Positions 40,474 through 49,608 of a stretch of 64,000 nucleotides of DNA are shown here, piece after piece (position 1 is the first letter of the stretch; each line of letters opens with the position of its first letter). The DNA comes from Clostridia bacterium. GTDB taxonomy: Bacteria; Bacillota; Clostridia; Oscillospirales; Acutalibacteraceae. A program made the translations under genes and the position numbers. The DNA lies in assembly GCA_017625095.1 (NCBI GenBank), contig JAGALQ010000015.1:1-64000 (forward strand). The letters run 5' to 3'. The notes under the pieces are model-generated. The model was given only the letters and a program-made list of their open reading frames with translations. It was not told the DNA's origin and searched no databases.

Positions 40474-41841
40474 ATGGTACACCAGTATAAATTAAACGGC
40501 TACAACATTGTGCTCGATACGTGCAGCGGCTCTGTTCACGTTGTTGACGATGTTGCTTACGATATAATCGCTCTTTATAAAGAGAAGAGTGCCGATGAAA
40601 TTGCGGAGGAAATATCTGCAAAGTATTCATCAAGCGGTGTCACAAAGCGGGACTGTCTTGACTGTATTGTGGATGTTAAGTCGCTCGAACAGATGCAGAA
40701 GCTTTACACACCCGATACCTATGCCGATATGGCGTTTGATTTTAAAAACAGAAACACCGTGCTAAAGGCAATGTGCCTTCACGTTGCTCATACCTGTAAC
40801 CTCAACTGTGAATACTGCTTTGCAAGCCAGGGCAAATATCACGGTGAGCGCGCACTGATGAGCTTTGAGGTGGGCAAACGCGCACTCGATTTCCTTATTG
40901 AGAATTCGGGTACACGCCACAACCTTGAGGTTGACTTCTTCGGCGGTGAGCCGCTGATGAACTGGGACGTTGTAAAGCAGCTTGTTGCCTATGCTCGTGA
41001 GCAGGAGAAGATTCATAACAAGAATTTCCGCTTTACTCTCACAACAAACGGTATGCTTATTGATGACGACGTTATCGAATTCAGCAACAAAGAGATGAGC
41101 AACGTTGTTCTCAGTCTTGACGGCAGAAAAGACGTTCACGACCGCCTGCGTAAAGACTATACGGGCAAGGGCAGCTACGATATTATTGTGCCCAAGTTCA
41201 AGGAGTTTGTTGAGCGCAGAGGAAATAAGAGCTACTATATGCGCGGCACATTTACCCACGCAAACACAGACTTCACAAACGATATTTTCCATATGGCTGA
41301 TATGGGCTTTACGGAGCTTAGTATGGAGCCTGTTGTCTGTGCTCCGAGTGATGCAAGCGCTCTTACAAACGAAGATCTGCCCGTTCTTTTTGAACAGTAT
41401 GAGATACTTGCCAAGGAAATGATAAAGCGCAAGCGTGAGGGCAGGCCGTTCACTTTCTACCACTACATGCTCGACCTTAAGCACGGCCCTTGCATTTATA
41501 AACGTATCTCGGGTTGCGGCTCGGGTACGGAGTATGTTGCCGTAACTCCTACGGGTGACATCTATCCCTGCCATCAGTTCGTAGGCGATGAGAAGTATCT
41601 GCTCGGCAACATCTATGACGGCATTTCAAACACCGAGGTGCAGAATGAGTTCAAGCTCTGCAACGCTTATGCAAGAAAAGAGTGTGAGGATTGCTGGGCA
41701 AAGCTCTACTGCTCCGGCGGCTGTGCCGCAAACTCATACCACGCAACGGGAAAAATCACAGGTATTTATGAATACGGCTGTGAGCTTTTCAAAAAGCGTA
41801 TCGAATGTGCGGTAATGCTTCAGATTGCCGACGAAGTTTAA
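40474..41841 (+). CDS. scfB: radical SAM SCIFF maturase
   Basis: ATG 40474 follows GGAG at ten bases. The 455-residue protein has an N-terminal peptide-recognition domain (about 1-95: YNIVLDTCSGSVHVVDDVAYD), the radical SAM CxxxCxxC at Cys108/112/115 (TCNLNCEYC), and a C-terminal SPASM domain with CHQF, CEDCWAKLYCSGGCAAN and YGCELFKK cysteines for two auxiliary clusters. It links cysteine sulfurs to neighbouring backbone carbons of the SCIFF peptide. The PLP enzyme gene follows after 15 bases. Length and cysteine layout are normal for the family. Confidence 0.97.
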   Translation: MVHQYKLNGYNIVLDTCSGSVHVVDDVAYDIIALYKEKSADEIAEEISAKYSSSGVTKRDCLDCIVDVKSLEQMQKLYTPDTYADMAFDFKNRNTVLKAMCLHVAHTCNLNCEYCFASQGKYHGERALMSFEVGKRALDFLIENSGTRHNLEVDFFGGEPLMNWDVVKQLVAYAREQEKIHNKNFRFTLTTNGMLIDDDVIEFSNKEMSNVVLSLDGRKDVHDRLRKDYTGKGSYDIIVPKFKEFVERRGNKSYYMRGTFTHANTDFTNDIFHMADMGFTELSMEPVVCAPSDASALTNEDLPVLFEQYEILAKEMIKRKREGRPFTFYHYMLDLKHGPCIYKRISGCGSGTEYVAVTPTGDIYPCHQFVGDEKYLLGNIYDGISNTEVQNEFKLCNAYARKECEDCWAKLYCSGGCAANSYHATGKITGIYEYGCELFKKRIECAVMLQIADEV

Positions 41842-41856
41842 AAAAGAGGAATAATT

Positions 41857-43200
41857 ATGGACACACCGATTGTTGATTTTGTGAAAGCTTATGCACAAAG
41901 CGGCAAGGCCCGGTTTCATATGCCGGGCCATAAGGGTGTGTCATTTTTTGGCTGTGAAGAGCTTGATATAACCGAAATCAGCGGTGCGGATGAGCTTTAT
42001 GTGCCCGAGGGCATAATTCTTGAAAGTGAGAAAAATGCCGCAACCCTTTTCGGCACTTCCTGCACTGTTTATTCTGCAGGCGGTTCAACGCAGAGCATTC
42101 AGGCAATGCTTTTTGCAGCATACTGCAGGGCGGATAAACGAGGCGGAAAACCTTTTGTGATTGCAGGCAGAAATGCACACAAGGCATTTATTTACGCTGC
42201 CGCAAAGCTCGATTTTGATATAGTGTGGCTTTATCCTGAGCAGAGCAGCGGCATCTGCAGCTGTATTGTTACGGCTGAAATGCTCGAATCACAGCTGAGT
42301 ATTTGCGGCGAAAAACCGTTTGCTGTTTATATCACAAGCCCGGATTATCTCGGAGGAGTCACCGATATTGCCGCGCTTTCTGCTGTCTGCAGGGCTCACG
42401 GTGTGCCGCTGCTTGTAGATAACGCTCACGGTGCATACCTCGCTTTCTGTGATAAAAGCATTCACCCGATAAATCTCGGTGCCGATATGTGCTGTGATTC
42501 GGCTCATAAAACACTGCCTGTGTTCACGGGCGGAGGATATCTTCACGTTTCAAAGGATGATTTCTTCGGCTTTGCGGACGGTGTTGTCGGATCAATGGCT
42601 GTGTTCGGCTCAACAAGTCCGTCTTATCTGATAATGCAGTCACTCGATATGTGTAACAGATATATGTCCGAGAGAATCCGTGCTGATATAAAAGACTGCG
42701 CTGAACGCGTCGAGCGTGTGAGAAAGGTTATGCGGCGGAACGGTATAGAAGATGTTTCGTGCGAGCCGCTTAAAATAACAGCCGATTTCAGAAACTTCAC
42801 AGCTGACGGTTTTGATAATACAGGTGATTATTTCAGAAGTCTGGGTATCGAGCCTGAATACTGTGACGGTGATTTCACTGTGTTTATGGCTTCGCCGTTT
42901 AACAGTGAGGATGATTTTTTGCGGCTTGAGGCTGCGTTTGATAACATTTGTCTGACCAAGCGTGTATGTAAAGAATTTACTATCGAAAGGTCGGAGCAGG
43001 TGATGTCTGTGCGCGAAGCTGTCTTTGCGCCGAGTGAAGTAATTTCCGCTTCACGTGCGTTGGGCAGAATCTGTGCCGCACCGTCGGTGTCGTGCCCACC
43101 TGCAATACCGATTGCCGTGAGCGGCGAGATTATAACGGAGAACCATATCAGTGCTTTTGAACACTACGGCATAAACCAAATTGTTGTTGTGAAGAATTGA
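41857..43200 (+). CDS. Orn/Lys/Arg decarboxylase-fold PLP enzyme
   Basis: This 447-residue protein has RFHMPGHKG (19-27), the signature start of the Orn/Lys/Arg decarboxylase family, the PLP-contact VDNAHG (187-192) and Schiff-base Lys218 in CDSAHKTLP. It lacks the large N-terminal wing domain, like SpeA/YaaO-type enzymes, which decarboxylate arginine or lysine or have roles in cadaverine or polyamine synthesis. It follows the SCIFF maturase by 15 bases and may share its transcript, an association also seen in other Clostridia to my knowledge. Substrate not determined. Confidence 0.88.
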   Translation: MDTPIVDFVKAYAQSGKARFHMPGHKGVSFFGCEELDITEISGADELYVPEGIILESEKNAATLFGTSCTVYSAGGSTQSIQAMLFAAYCRADKRGGKPFVIAGRNAHKAFIYAAAKLDFDIVWLYPEQSSGICSCIVTAEMLESQLSICGEKPFAVYITSPDYLGGVTDIAALSAVCRAHGVPLLVDNAHGAYLAFCDKSIHPINLGADMCCDSAHKTLPVFTGGGYLHVSKDDFFGFADGVVGSMAVFGSTSPSYLIMQSLDMCNRYMSERIRADIKDCAERVERVRKVMRRNGIEDVSCEPLKITADFRNFTADGFDNTGDYFRSLGIEPEYCDGDFTVFMASPFNSEDDFLRLEAAFDNICLTKRVCKEFTIERSEQVMSVREAVFAPSEVISASRALGRICAAPSVSCPPAIPIAVSGEIITENHISAFEHYGINQIVVVKN

Positions 43201-43224
43201 CAATTTGTTTTAAGGTGTTATAAT
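43197..43224 (+). promoter_or_regulatory. promoter of metallophosphoesterase 3
   Basis: TTGACA (43197-43202, overlapping the previous stop codon), 16 bases, TATAAT (43219-43224). Confidence 0.8.
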
Positions 43225-43258
43225 AAATGCATAATTTTTTAAAAAAGGGGATTTTGTT

Positions 43259-44221
43259 ATGTTTGCAAAGCTTTTCGCATTTTTCCTGTCAATCTATTAT
43301 ATGATTACGCCTTATGCTGCTCCGTCTACGGCAGAAGCTATTAAGGTGCTTGATGAGAGCAAGGTTGAGCTTGCCTTCGTAACATGGGGTGACTCTCAGA
43401 TTTCAAACTACCTTTTCGAGCGTGAGCCTCGCCTGCGTGCAGCAGCAGAGGATGTTGCAAATGCAGCAAGCGATCTTGATGCACTTCTCATTGTCGGTGA
43501 CATTGCCGAGAACGGACTCCAGTGTGAGTATGACGTCGTAAGCGGTCATCTCAAAGACAGCGGCGTTGACAACTACCTTATGGTAGTCGGTAACCATGAT
43601 ATACGCCTTCGCTCCTACAAGCAGGTTGTTAAGCGATTCACATCTTTCCAGAATGAGCTTAACGAAAACGCAGGCAGTGAGCTTACAGTTGACAAGCTCA
43701 ACTATTCCTACGAAATCAACGGATATACATTCATTGTTCTCGGCAATGACAAGTCAGTTTTTGAAGAAAACTATTTCAGCGAAGAACAGCTTGCATGGCT
43801 TGACGAAACACTCAAGGCAAAGGCTGTGGACGGCAAGCCTGTTTTCGTTGCAGTACATCAGCCGCTTAAGAAGACTCACGGCCTTCCCGTAACATGGGGT
43901 AACGGCACAAACGAAAAAGCAGGTCACGTCGGTGCACAGAGCGATGCTCTTTATGAGATAATGAATAAATACTCAAACATTATTCTTATCACAGGCCACC
44001 TTCACACAGGCTTCGGTCAGTATTCATACGAGAAGATTGGTAATATCCACGGCGTTAACGTTCCCTCTACAACAATTGTGAATAAAGACGGCGACTATAA
44101 TGAGCCTGCAACAGGCTATGTAACCGAGGTTTACCGTAACAAGGTTGTATTCAGAGCAAGAGATTTTGCAAAGGGTGTCTACGTTCCCGATTATGATATT
44201 GAGATAAAGCTTGATAAATAA
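43259..44221 (+). CDS. calcineurin-like metallophosphoesterase, paralog 3, with altered first metal motif
   Basis: The 320-residue protein starts with a hydrophobic segment (about 3-22) that suggests export. The motifs VGDI (79-82), GNHD (111-114), VHQPLKKTHGLP and GHLHTGF are intact. The first motif reads GDSQ (44-47), giving D-x-Q where the paralogs at 25571 and 29566 have D-x-H, so one metal ligand is replaced by glutamine. D-x-Q is known in other phosphoesterase subfamilies (for example purple-acid-phosphatase-like groups), so activity may persist with altered metal use. Own promoter and terminator. Confidence 0.88.
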   Translation: MFAKLFAFFLSIYYMITPYAAPSTAEAIKVLDESKVELAFVTWGDSQISNYLFEREPRLRAAAEDVANAASDLDALLIVGDIAENGLQCEYDVVSGHLKDSGVDNYLMVVGNHDIRLRSYKQVVKRFTSFQNELNENAGSELTVDKLNYSYEINGYTFIVLGNDKSVFEENYFSEEQLAWLDETLKAKAVDGKPVFVAVHQPLKKTHGLPVTWGNGTNEKAGHVGAQSDALYEIMNKYSNIILITGHLHTGFGQYSYEKIGNIHGVNVPSTTIVNKDGDYNEPATGYVTEVYRNKVVFRARDFAKGVYVPDYDIEIKLDK

Positions 44222-44233
44222 TTTTTAGTTATA

Positions 44234-44268
44234 AAGCTGCCTTTCGGTTTGGAAGGCAGCTCTTTTTG
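44234..44268 (+). terminator. terminator of metallophosphoesterase 3
   Basis: AAGCTGCCTT pairs with AAGGCAGCT, followed by CTTTTTG. Confidence 0.85.
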
Positions 44269-44339
44269 TTTGAAGTATTTGATTTCTGTGCTTTTATATG
44301 TTAAAATCGGAGTGGAATACAATGTTAGGGGGATTATTT

Positions 44340-45830
44340 ATGGCAAAAGACGCAGTGCGTGAAAACACTGTTGCGAAGAATAAGCCTGTTGCGGGAAACA
44401 ATCGCCGCTATGTAGGCTCAAAAGAATCACTTGCTTACGTTGTTTACGATATTTCCCAGAGCTTTAACATTAACAAATATGCTGATGTTTTTATTACCGA
44501 CGTCGTTCAGATTGGTCTGAGTTTTCAGACGGTCGTAAATTTTGTTATCGGTATATGGGATGTTATAAACGATGTCTTTCTTGCCGCTATTGTTGATAAA
44601 ACGAGAACGCGTTTCGGCAAATTCCGCCCGTGGCTTTTTATTTGTTCAGGTCCCGGCTTTTTGCTTTCTCTTGTTTATTGGCTGCTGCCTATAATCTTTT
44701 CCGGCACCGATCCGTATCATACAGGTAAGCTTGCTTTTTATATGATTTTCCAGTTGATAAATAACCTCAACGGATCCCTTGCAAATATTTCGAGAACTGG
44801 CATGCTTTCGACAATAACACCGAATATTATCGAACGAACAAGGCTTATAACACAAGCCAGCCTTTTTTCAGGATTTGTTGAAAAATGGCCTGAGATATTT
44901 ATGGGGTTGCTGATTGACCTTATCAATCACGGTAAGCTTAAAATACCTATGAAGGCACTATACGTTTCTGCAGGTGTGTTTACATCCACTGTGGTGAGCA
45001 TTATGGGTCTGTTCTTTGTTTTTACTGCCAAGGAGCGTGTTGCTCAACGCGTAGAAAAGCCAAGCATCTGGCAGGGCATCAAGTCAATATTTAACAATAA
45101 ACCCTTGCTTATACTTACAATTACGGAATTCCTTCAGGCATTCGGTATGAATTCAGGCACGAACTATTATTACATAAACGTTCTCGGCTTTGCTTCGATG
45201 ACAACGGTTGTCGGTATTCCCGGTGCCTTTGTTTCGCCTACAAGCTACGCTTTTGTTACCAAAGCACGTGCACGCTTTTCGACAAGAACGCTGTGGATTA
45301 CAAGCTCACATCTCGGCGACTTCCTTATGATTTTTGTTTATCTTATCGGTGCATTCAATAAGAACTATAAAAAGCTTTCGGTTATGATCCCCGCGTTTAT
45401 GATAAGAGAAACCATCTGGATGACCTGCTGGGGACTGATGAATGTTATACCTGAGGAAATGCGTAACGAAACAATAGACTACGGTGAGTGGAAAAACGGT
45501 TACAGAACAGAGGGAATGACAGGTGTTGCCAAAGATCTTGCAAGGAAGCTTGTCGGCACGCTTGGTAATACAATCAAGTCGTTTATTCTCAGTAAAATAG
45601 GATATGTTGAAGGCGCAGGCTACGGCAACCAGTCGGAGCGTACGGAATATCTGCTCTTTATGATGTGTACCCTTCTTCCTACCGTTACAAGTGTATTTGG
45701 CCTTATTCCGAAATTCTTCTATGATCTTTCGGGTGAAAAGAAAGAGCGTATGTACCGCGAGCTTGCCGAGCGACGTAAGAGTATTATTGACAAAGCAAAC
45801 GAAATCAACGATAAAATTGAAAGTGAATAA
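44340..45830 (+). CDS. GPH family sugar:cation symporter (MelB-like)
   Basis: ATG 44340 follows AGGGGGA. The 496-residue protein has twelve predicted membrane helices. The MelB-type signature is GIWDVINDVFLAAIVDKTRT (71-90) and RFGKFRPWLF (91-100), with the Asp pair that binds Na+ or H+ and sugar. A second segment, PEEMRNETIDYGEWKNGYRT, also matches the family. The usual first Asp of NDP is replaced by valine-phenylalanine (NDVF). It probably imports a glycoside released by the surrounding hydrolases; sugar not known. Confidence 0.9.
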   Translation: MAKDAVRENTVAKNKPVAGNNRRYVGSKESLAYVVYDISQSFNINKYADVFITDVVQIGLSFQTVVNFVIGIWDVINDVFLAAIVDKTRTRFGKFRPWLFICSGPGFLLSLVYWLLPIIFSGTDPYHTGKLAFYMIFQLINNLNGSLANISRTGMLSTITPNIIERTRLITQASLFSGFVEKWPEIFMGLLIDLINHGKLKIPMKALYVSAGVFTSTVVSIMGLFFVFTAKERVAQRVEKPSIWQGIKSIFNNKPLLILTITEFLQAFGMNSGTNYYYINVLGFASMTTVVGIPGAFVSPTSYAFVTKARARFSTRTLWITSSHLGDFLMIFVYLIGAFNKNYKKLSVMIPAFMIRETIWMTCWGLMNVIPEEMRNETIDYGEWKNGYRTEGMTGVAKDLARKLVGTLGNTIKSFILSKIGYVEGAGYGNQSERTEYLLFMMCTLLPTVTSVFGLIPKFFYDLSGEKKERMYRELAERRKSIIDKANEINDKIESE

Positions 45831-45837
45831 AAACGAA

Positions 45838-45882
45838 AAAGGCTTGCACAGCGATTAAACTGTGCAAGCCTTAATTTTATTT
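45838..45882. terminator. terminator between the GPH symporter and rnfB
   Basis: AAGGCTTGCACAG (45840-45852) pairs with CTGTGCAAGCCTT (45861-45873), then AATTTTATTT. Also serves the minus-strand Rnf operon end. Confidence 0.85.
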
Positions 45883-45893
45883 ATGCTGTTTTT

Positions 45894-46727
45894 TTAAATT
45901 CTGTTGATGCTCTTGAGAGCTATCTTTCCGAGTTCGATAACGTCAATTGCTTTGACGGGGCAAACCTCGTGGCACTTGCCGCAGCCGATACATTTGTCGT
46001 AATCAACCTTGGCACAGAAGTTTTCAACCTTAACTGCGTCGTATTCGCAAGCCTTGACGCACTTCATACAGCCGATACAGCCTGCCTTACACTCCTTGCG
46101 TGTAAGTGCGCCCTTGTCGTGGTTAACACAGAGCACCGCCGCCTTTGCCTGATGAAGAGGCATAAGCTCGATAAGACCCTTCGGGCAGGTTTTGATACAA
46201 GCCTTACATGCGCGGCAGGCAAGAGGATTGATTCTTGCAACACCGTCACAGATGTGAATTGCATCGTAGGGACAAGCGTCAATACAGTCGCCGAAGCCTA
46301 CACAGCCGTATACACAGTCCTTCGGACCGCCGAAAAGCTGAGTTGCCATTTTACAGCTCTTAACGCCGCTGTAAACGAGCTTTGTGCCTGCGTTGTGAGC
46401 GTTACCCTGGCAGAGCACAACAGCAGCCTGAGGGGCAACTGTGCCTGCCTCAAGGCCTGCGATGGCGGCAATCTTTTTGGATACTTCGCTGCCACCGGGT
46501 GAGCAGAGTGTTGTGCAGGTTGTTTCACCCTTTGAAAGTGCGGCGGCATAGCCGTCACAGCCAGAAAAACCGCAGGCGCCGCAGTTGGCACCGGGCAGCT
46601 CTTCTCTGATTTTTTCAGCCTTTTCATCAACGGGCACAGCCATAACGATTGAGGCAACGGCAAGCATAATCGCTGCGATAACGCCTATGACGGATACGAC
46701 TATGACTGCGAGAATAATCGGATTCAT
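45894..46727 (-). CDS. rnfB: Rnf complex subunit B (ferredoxin-accepting iron-sulfur protein)
   Basis: RnfB takes electrons from ferredoxin. The 277-residue protein has an N-terminal membrane anchor (about 5-28), a cluster segment GANCGACGFSGCDGYA (about 46-61), and several 4Fe-4S motifs: DCVYGCVGFGDCIDACP, ACRACKACIKTCP, GCIGCMKCVKACEYDA and KCIGCGKCHEVCP. It is last in the order rnfC-D-G-E-A-B, usual in Clostridia, with 17 bases after rnfA. Length is standard for the group with several ferredoxin-type domains. Confidence 0.95.
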   Translation of the reverse strand: MNPIILAVIVVSVIGVIAAIMLAVASIVMAVPVDEKAEKIREELPGANCGACGFSGCDGYAAALSKGETTCTTLCSPGGSEVSKKIAAIAGLEAGTVAPQAAVVLCQGNAHNAGTKLVYSGVKSCKMATQLFGGPKDCVYGCVGFGDCIDACPYDAIHICDGVARINPLACRACKACIKTCPKGLIELMPLHQAKAAVLCVNHDKGALTRKECKAGCIGCMKCVKACEYDAVKVENFCAKVDYDKCIGCGKCHEVCPVKAIDVIELGKIALKSINRI

Positions 46728-46744
46728 AATTCATACCGCCTTTC

Positions 46745-47338
46745 TTAACCGAATATTCCTTCGACGATTCCCGTGAATCCGAGGAAGGAGATTGATGTGA
46801 GGGAAGCCGCAACAAGTGTTATCGGCAGACCCTGCATGAACTTGGGTACATCACAGCTTTCAAGTCTCTCGCGCACACCTGCAAACATTACCATCGCAAC
46901 GAGGAAGCCGAGACCTGCACCGAGTGTGTTGACCATTGACTGTGCGAAGTTGTAGCCGTTGTCAACGTTGAGGATAACAACACCGAGAACCGCACAGTTT
47001 GTTGTGATAAGCGGCAGATAAATACCGAGTGCACTGTAAAGAGCAGGGATATATTTTTTGAGTACGATTTCAACAAGCTGAACAAGCGCCGCAATGACAA
47101 AGATAAATACGATTGTCTGCAGATATGCCATATCGTTGGCGACAAGGATGAACTTGTTGATCGGGTAGGTAACCGCGGTAGCAAGCAGCATAACGAAGAT
47201 AACCGCCATTGACATACCTGTTGCCGTGTTGAGCTTCTTTGAAACGCCGAGGAACGGACATATACCGAGGAATTTGCTGAGCAGGAAGTTTTCCGTAAGG
47301 ATTGCAGTTACGAGAATTGCAAGGAATGCTTTTGTCAT
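46745..47338 (-). CDS. rnfA: Rnf complex membrane subunit A
   Basis: The 197-residue protein has six hydrophobic helices. The segment AILTENFLLSKFLGICPFLGV (10-30) with a conserved Cys, and TNCAVLGVVILN (about 115-126) with a second conserved Cys, match RnfA/NqrE. In this subfamily the two cysteines bind a [2Fe-2S] cluster inside the membrane between RnfA and RnfE. It overlaps rnfE by four bases. GGAGG precedes the ATG. Confidence 0.96.
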   Translation of the reverse strand: MTKAFLAILVTAILTENFLLSKFLGICPFLGVSKKLNTATGMSMAVIFVMLLATAVTYPINKFILVANDMAYLQTIVFIFVIAALVQLVEIVLKKYIPALYSALGIYLPLITTNCAVLGVVILNVDNGYNFAQSMVNTLGAGLGFLVAMVMFAGVRERLESCDVPKFMQGLPITLVAASLTSISFLGFTGIVEGIFG

Positions 47339-48051
47339 TTTACGGTCGCCTCCTTTACATCACAGCTGTCGTCTGTTCCGATAAGTGAACAGCTTGCAGC
47401 CATCGGACAGCTTTCGCAGCCGTGGAGTTCTGCCTTGGGCTTGCCTTTCTTCTCGGCAAGTCTGTTTGCAACAGCAATAAGCATACCGAATACGAAGAAG
47501 CCGCCGGGAGGAAGAATAAAGATAATCATCGGGTCGACAGGCCAGCTTTCCTGAATAAGCTGGAAGCCTGCGATTGAGCCTGAACCGAAGAATTCGCGGA
47601 TAACTGCCATTGCGAGCAGAGCACCCGTGAAGCCGACGCCCATACCCATACCGTCAACAGCAGATGCGATAACGCTGTTTTTGCCTGCAAAAGCTTCAGC
47701 TCTGCCGAGGATGATGCAGTTAACAACGATAAGCGGCAGATAAACGCCGAGGCTTTCGTCAATTGAAGGTACGTATGCTTTTACAAGCATCTGAACAATT
47801 GTAACGAAAGAGGCGATAATGACGATGTATGCGGGGATTCTTACCTTGCCGGGGATAATTTTGCGAAGTGCAGAAATAACAATGTTAGAACAGATAAGAA
47901 CAATTGAAGCTGCAACACCCATACCGATTGCGCCTTCAACTGAGGTTGAAACGGCAAGTGTGGGGCAGGTGCCGAGAACAAGGCGGAGCACCGGGTTTTC
48001 GGCGATAAGGCCTTTGGTAAATTCTTTATAGAGCGGTTTTTTATCAGCCAT
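47335..48051 (-). CDS. rnfE: Rnf complex membrane subunit E
   Basis: This 238-residue protein has about six helices with ENPVLRLVLGTCPTLAVSTS (18-37) and VNCIILGRAEAFAGKNSV (about 110-127), the RnfE/NqrD pattern with intramembrane cysteines that pair with RnfA. A soluble C-terminal tail has HGCESCPMAASCSLIG, a cysteine-rich extension seen in clostridial RnfE. It overlaps rnfG by eight bases and rnfA by four, so the operon is tightly coupled. Confidence 0.95.
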   Translation of the reverse strand: MADKKPLYKEFTKGLIAENPVLRLVLGTCPTLAVSTSVEGAIGMGVAASIVLICSNIVISALRKIIPGKVRIPAYIVIIASFVTIVQMLVKAYVPSIDESLGVYLPLIVVNCIILGRAEAFAGKNSVIASAVDGMGMGVGFTGALLAMAVIREFFGSGSIAGFQLIQESWPVDPMIIFILPPGGFFVFGMLIAVANRLAEKKGKPKAELHGCESCPMAASCSLIGTDDSCDVKEATVK

Positions 48052-48610
48052 TGTTCACACCTCCTGTAACTTCAGCGTAGTAATCAAGCGCTGTGTTAAC
48101 TGCCAGTGTGACAGCCTTTGAGGTGACGGTTGCACCTGTGAGCGCCTTGATTTCGTTTTCACCGGGATTATTTTTGTTGACGGCTATTCCTGTTATTTTG
48201 CCGATGAACTGTGCAAGGAAATCAGGATTCTTTGCGTTCATACCAAGACCGGGTGTGTCGTTGATTGAAAGCAGTTCAACACCTGAAACCGTACCGTCAG
48301 CTTTGATGCCGACCATTACGCTGATTTCACCGCCGTAGCTTTTGGCTGTGGTTGTGAAAACGTAGCCTGCAACCGCACCGCTTGCATCTGTGCCGACAGA
48401 GTAGCTGATGTCGCCCTTGCTTTCGTCGGTGAAGTTTTTGGCGTCTGCAAGCACAACTGCCTTTGTGGCGTTGGCGGCAGCGATGTTGTTCTCTTCAATA
48501 ACCGGTGCCGTGAGTGAGTTTGTGTATGCGAGAAGACCGGATGTGACAAGGCATATTGCCGTGAGCACGATTACCGGCTTGAGTATGTCGCTTATCTTAA
48601 AGTTCTTCAT
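48044..48610 (-). CDS. rnfG: Rnf complex subunit G (covalent FMN)
   Basis: The 188-residue protein has a membrane anchor (about 11-30) and an FMN-binding domain whose flavinylation motif reads ALTGAT (156-161), Thr161 being the likely FMN attachment point. The SPGLGM-like NDTPGLGMNA (about 117-126) also fits. The FMN is attached by ApbE, encoded upstream at 51896. It overlaps rnfD by four bases. Confidence 0.95.
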   Translation of the reverse strand: MKNFKISDILKPVIVLTAICLVTSGLLAYTNSLTAPVIEENNIAAANATKAVVLADAKNFTDESKGDISYSVGTDASGAVAGYVFTTTAKSYGGEISVMVGIKADGTVSGVELLSINDTPGLGMNAKNPDFLAQFIGKITGIAVNKNNPGENEIKALTGATVTSKAVTLAVNTALDYYAEVTGGVNNG

Positions 48611-49608
48611 ACTTTAGCCGCCTCCTTCTCTGCTTTCTTGGCGGCTTTTTCAGCCTTTCTGTCCCTTTTCGGTGTGCCGAAGGGCTTAGCTGTTGTAAGT
48701 CTTTCGATATGAGGAACAAGGATATTCATAAGGATGATTGAGAAGGATACACCCTCGGGATAGCTGCCGAATATTCTGATTGCGGATGTGATAAGACCGC
48801 AGCCGATACCGAAAATAATCTTGCCCTTGAAGCTGACGGGGCTCGTTGTGTAGTCGGTAGCCATAAAGATTGCACCGAGAAGAAGACCGCCGCCGAGAAT
48901 CTGATAAGCAACGAATGCGAAGTCAAACTTGCCTGCAAAGAGCATAAATACTGCAACAGTGCCGATGTAGCTGAGCGGAATTGCAGGGGAGATAACCTTG
49001 CGGATTACGAGATATACGCCGCCAAGGATAAGTGCAACCGAGCAAACCTCGCCGAGGCTTCCGCCGTGAGTGCCCAGGAGCATCTGAACCATTGAGGGCA
49101 TTGCCTCCGCAGCTTCCTCACCTTTGAGGATTGCAAGAGGAGTTGCTGTAGTAGTGATGAATTTTGAATCTGCTGCCCAGTTTGACATTGCTGACGGGAA
49201 AGAGACGAGCAGAATAATTCGTGCTGCAAGTGCAGGGTTGACAAAGTTCTGACCGATGCCGTCGAACATCTGCTTGACAACAACGATAGCTATAATGCTT
49301 CCCAGTGCAGCAATCCACAGCGGAATTGAAACGGGCAGGTTGAATGCGAGAATAAGACCTGTTACAACCGCGCTCAGGTCGCCTATTGTCTGGTGGCGCT
49401 TCATAACCTTGCGGCTGAGATATTCGGAGAGTACGGCGCTGCCTACACAGACGATTGTTACCATAAGCACCTTGTAGCCGAAGATTACAACAGCCGCGAT
49501 AAGTGCCGGGATGAGCGAAATTATAACGTCGAGCATAATGCCGGTTGCTGTGTGAGGTGAACGTACGTGCGGTGAAGCACTGACGGTAAGTTTTTTGTTT
49601 ACGCTCAT
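48607..49608 (-). CDS. rnfD: Rnf complex membrane subunit D (covalent FMN)
   Basis: ATG 49608 overlaps the rnfC stop (ATGA) and is preceded by AGGTG; longer frames run inside rnfC. The 333-residue protein has about eight helices. The N-terminal SPHVRSPHTATGIMLDVIIS is the RnfD/NqrB signature. TTTATPLA (152-159) fits the flavinylation site with Thr156. It passes electrons across the membrane and is the centre of ion translocation. The C-terminus is a long charged KKAEKEAAK-type tail. Confidence 0.95.
   Translation of the reverse strand: MSVNKKLTVSASPHVRSPHTATGIMLDVIISLIPALIAAVVIFGYKVLMVTIVCVGSAVLSEYLSRKVMKRHQTIGDLSAVVTGLILAFNLPVSIPLWIAALGSIIAIVVVKQMFDGIGQNFVNPALAARIILLVSFPSAMSNWAADSKFITTTATPLAILKGEEAAEAMPSMVQMLLGTHGGSLGEVCSVALILGGVYLVIRKVISPAIPLSYIGTVAVFMLFAGKFDFAFVAYQILGGGLLLGAIFMATDYTTSPVSFKGKIIFGIGCGLITSAIRIFGSYPEGVSFSIILMNILVPHIERLTTAKPFGTPKRDRKAEKAAKKAEKEAAKV

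Noticed and set aside
44340..45830. Sialic acid transporter to pair with nanA
   Set aside because: The protein has the MelB-type GPH signature, not that of NanT or a sodium:solute symporter, so a sialic-acid role cannot be claimed.
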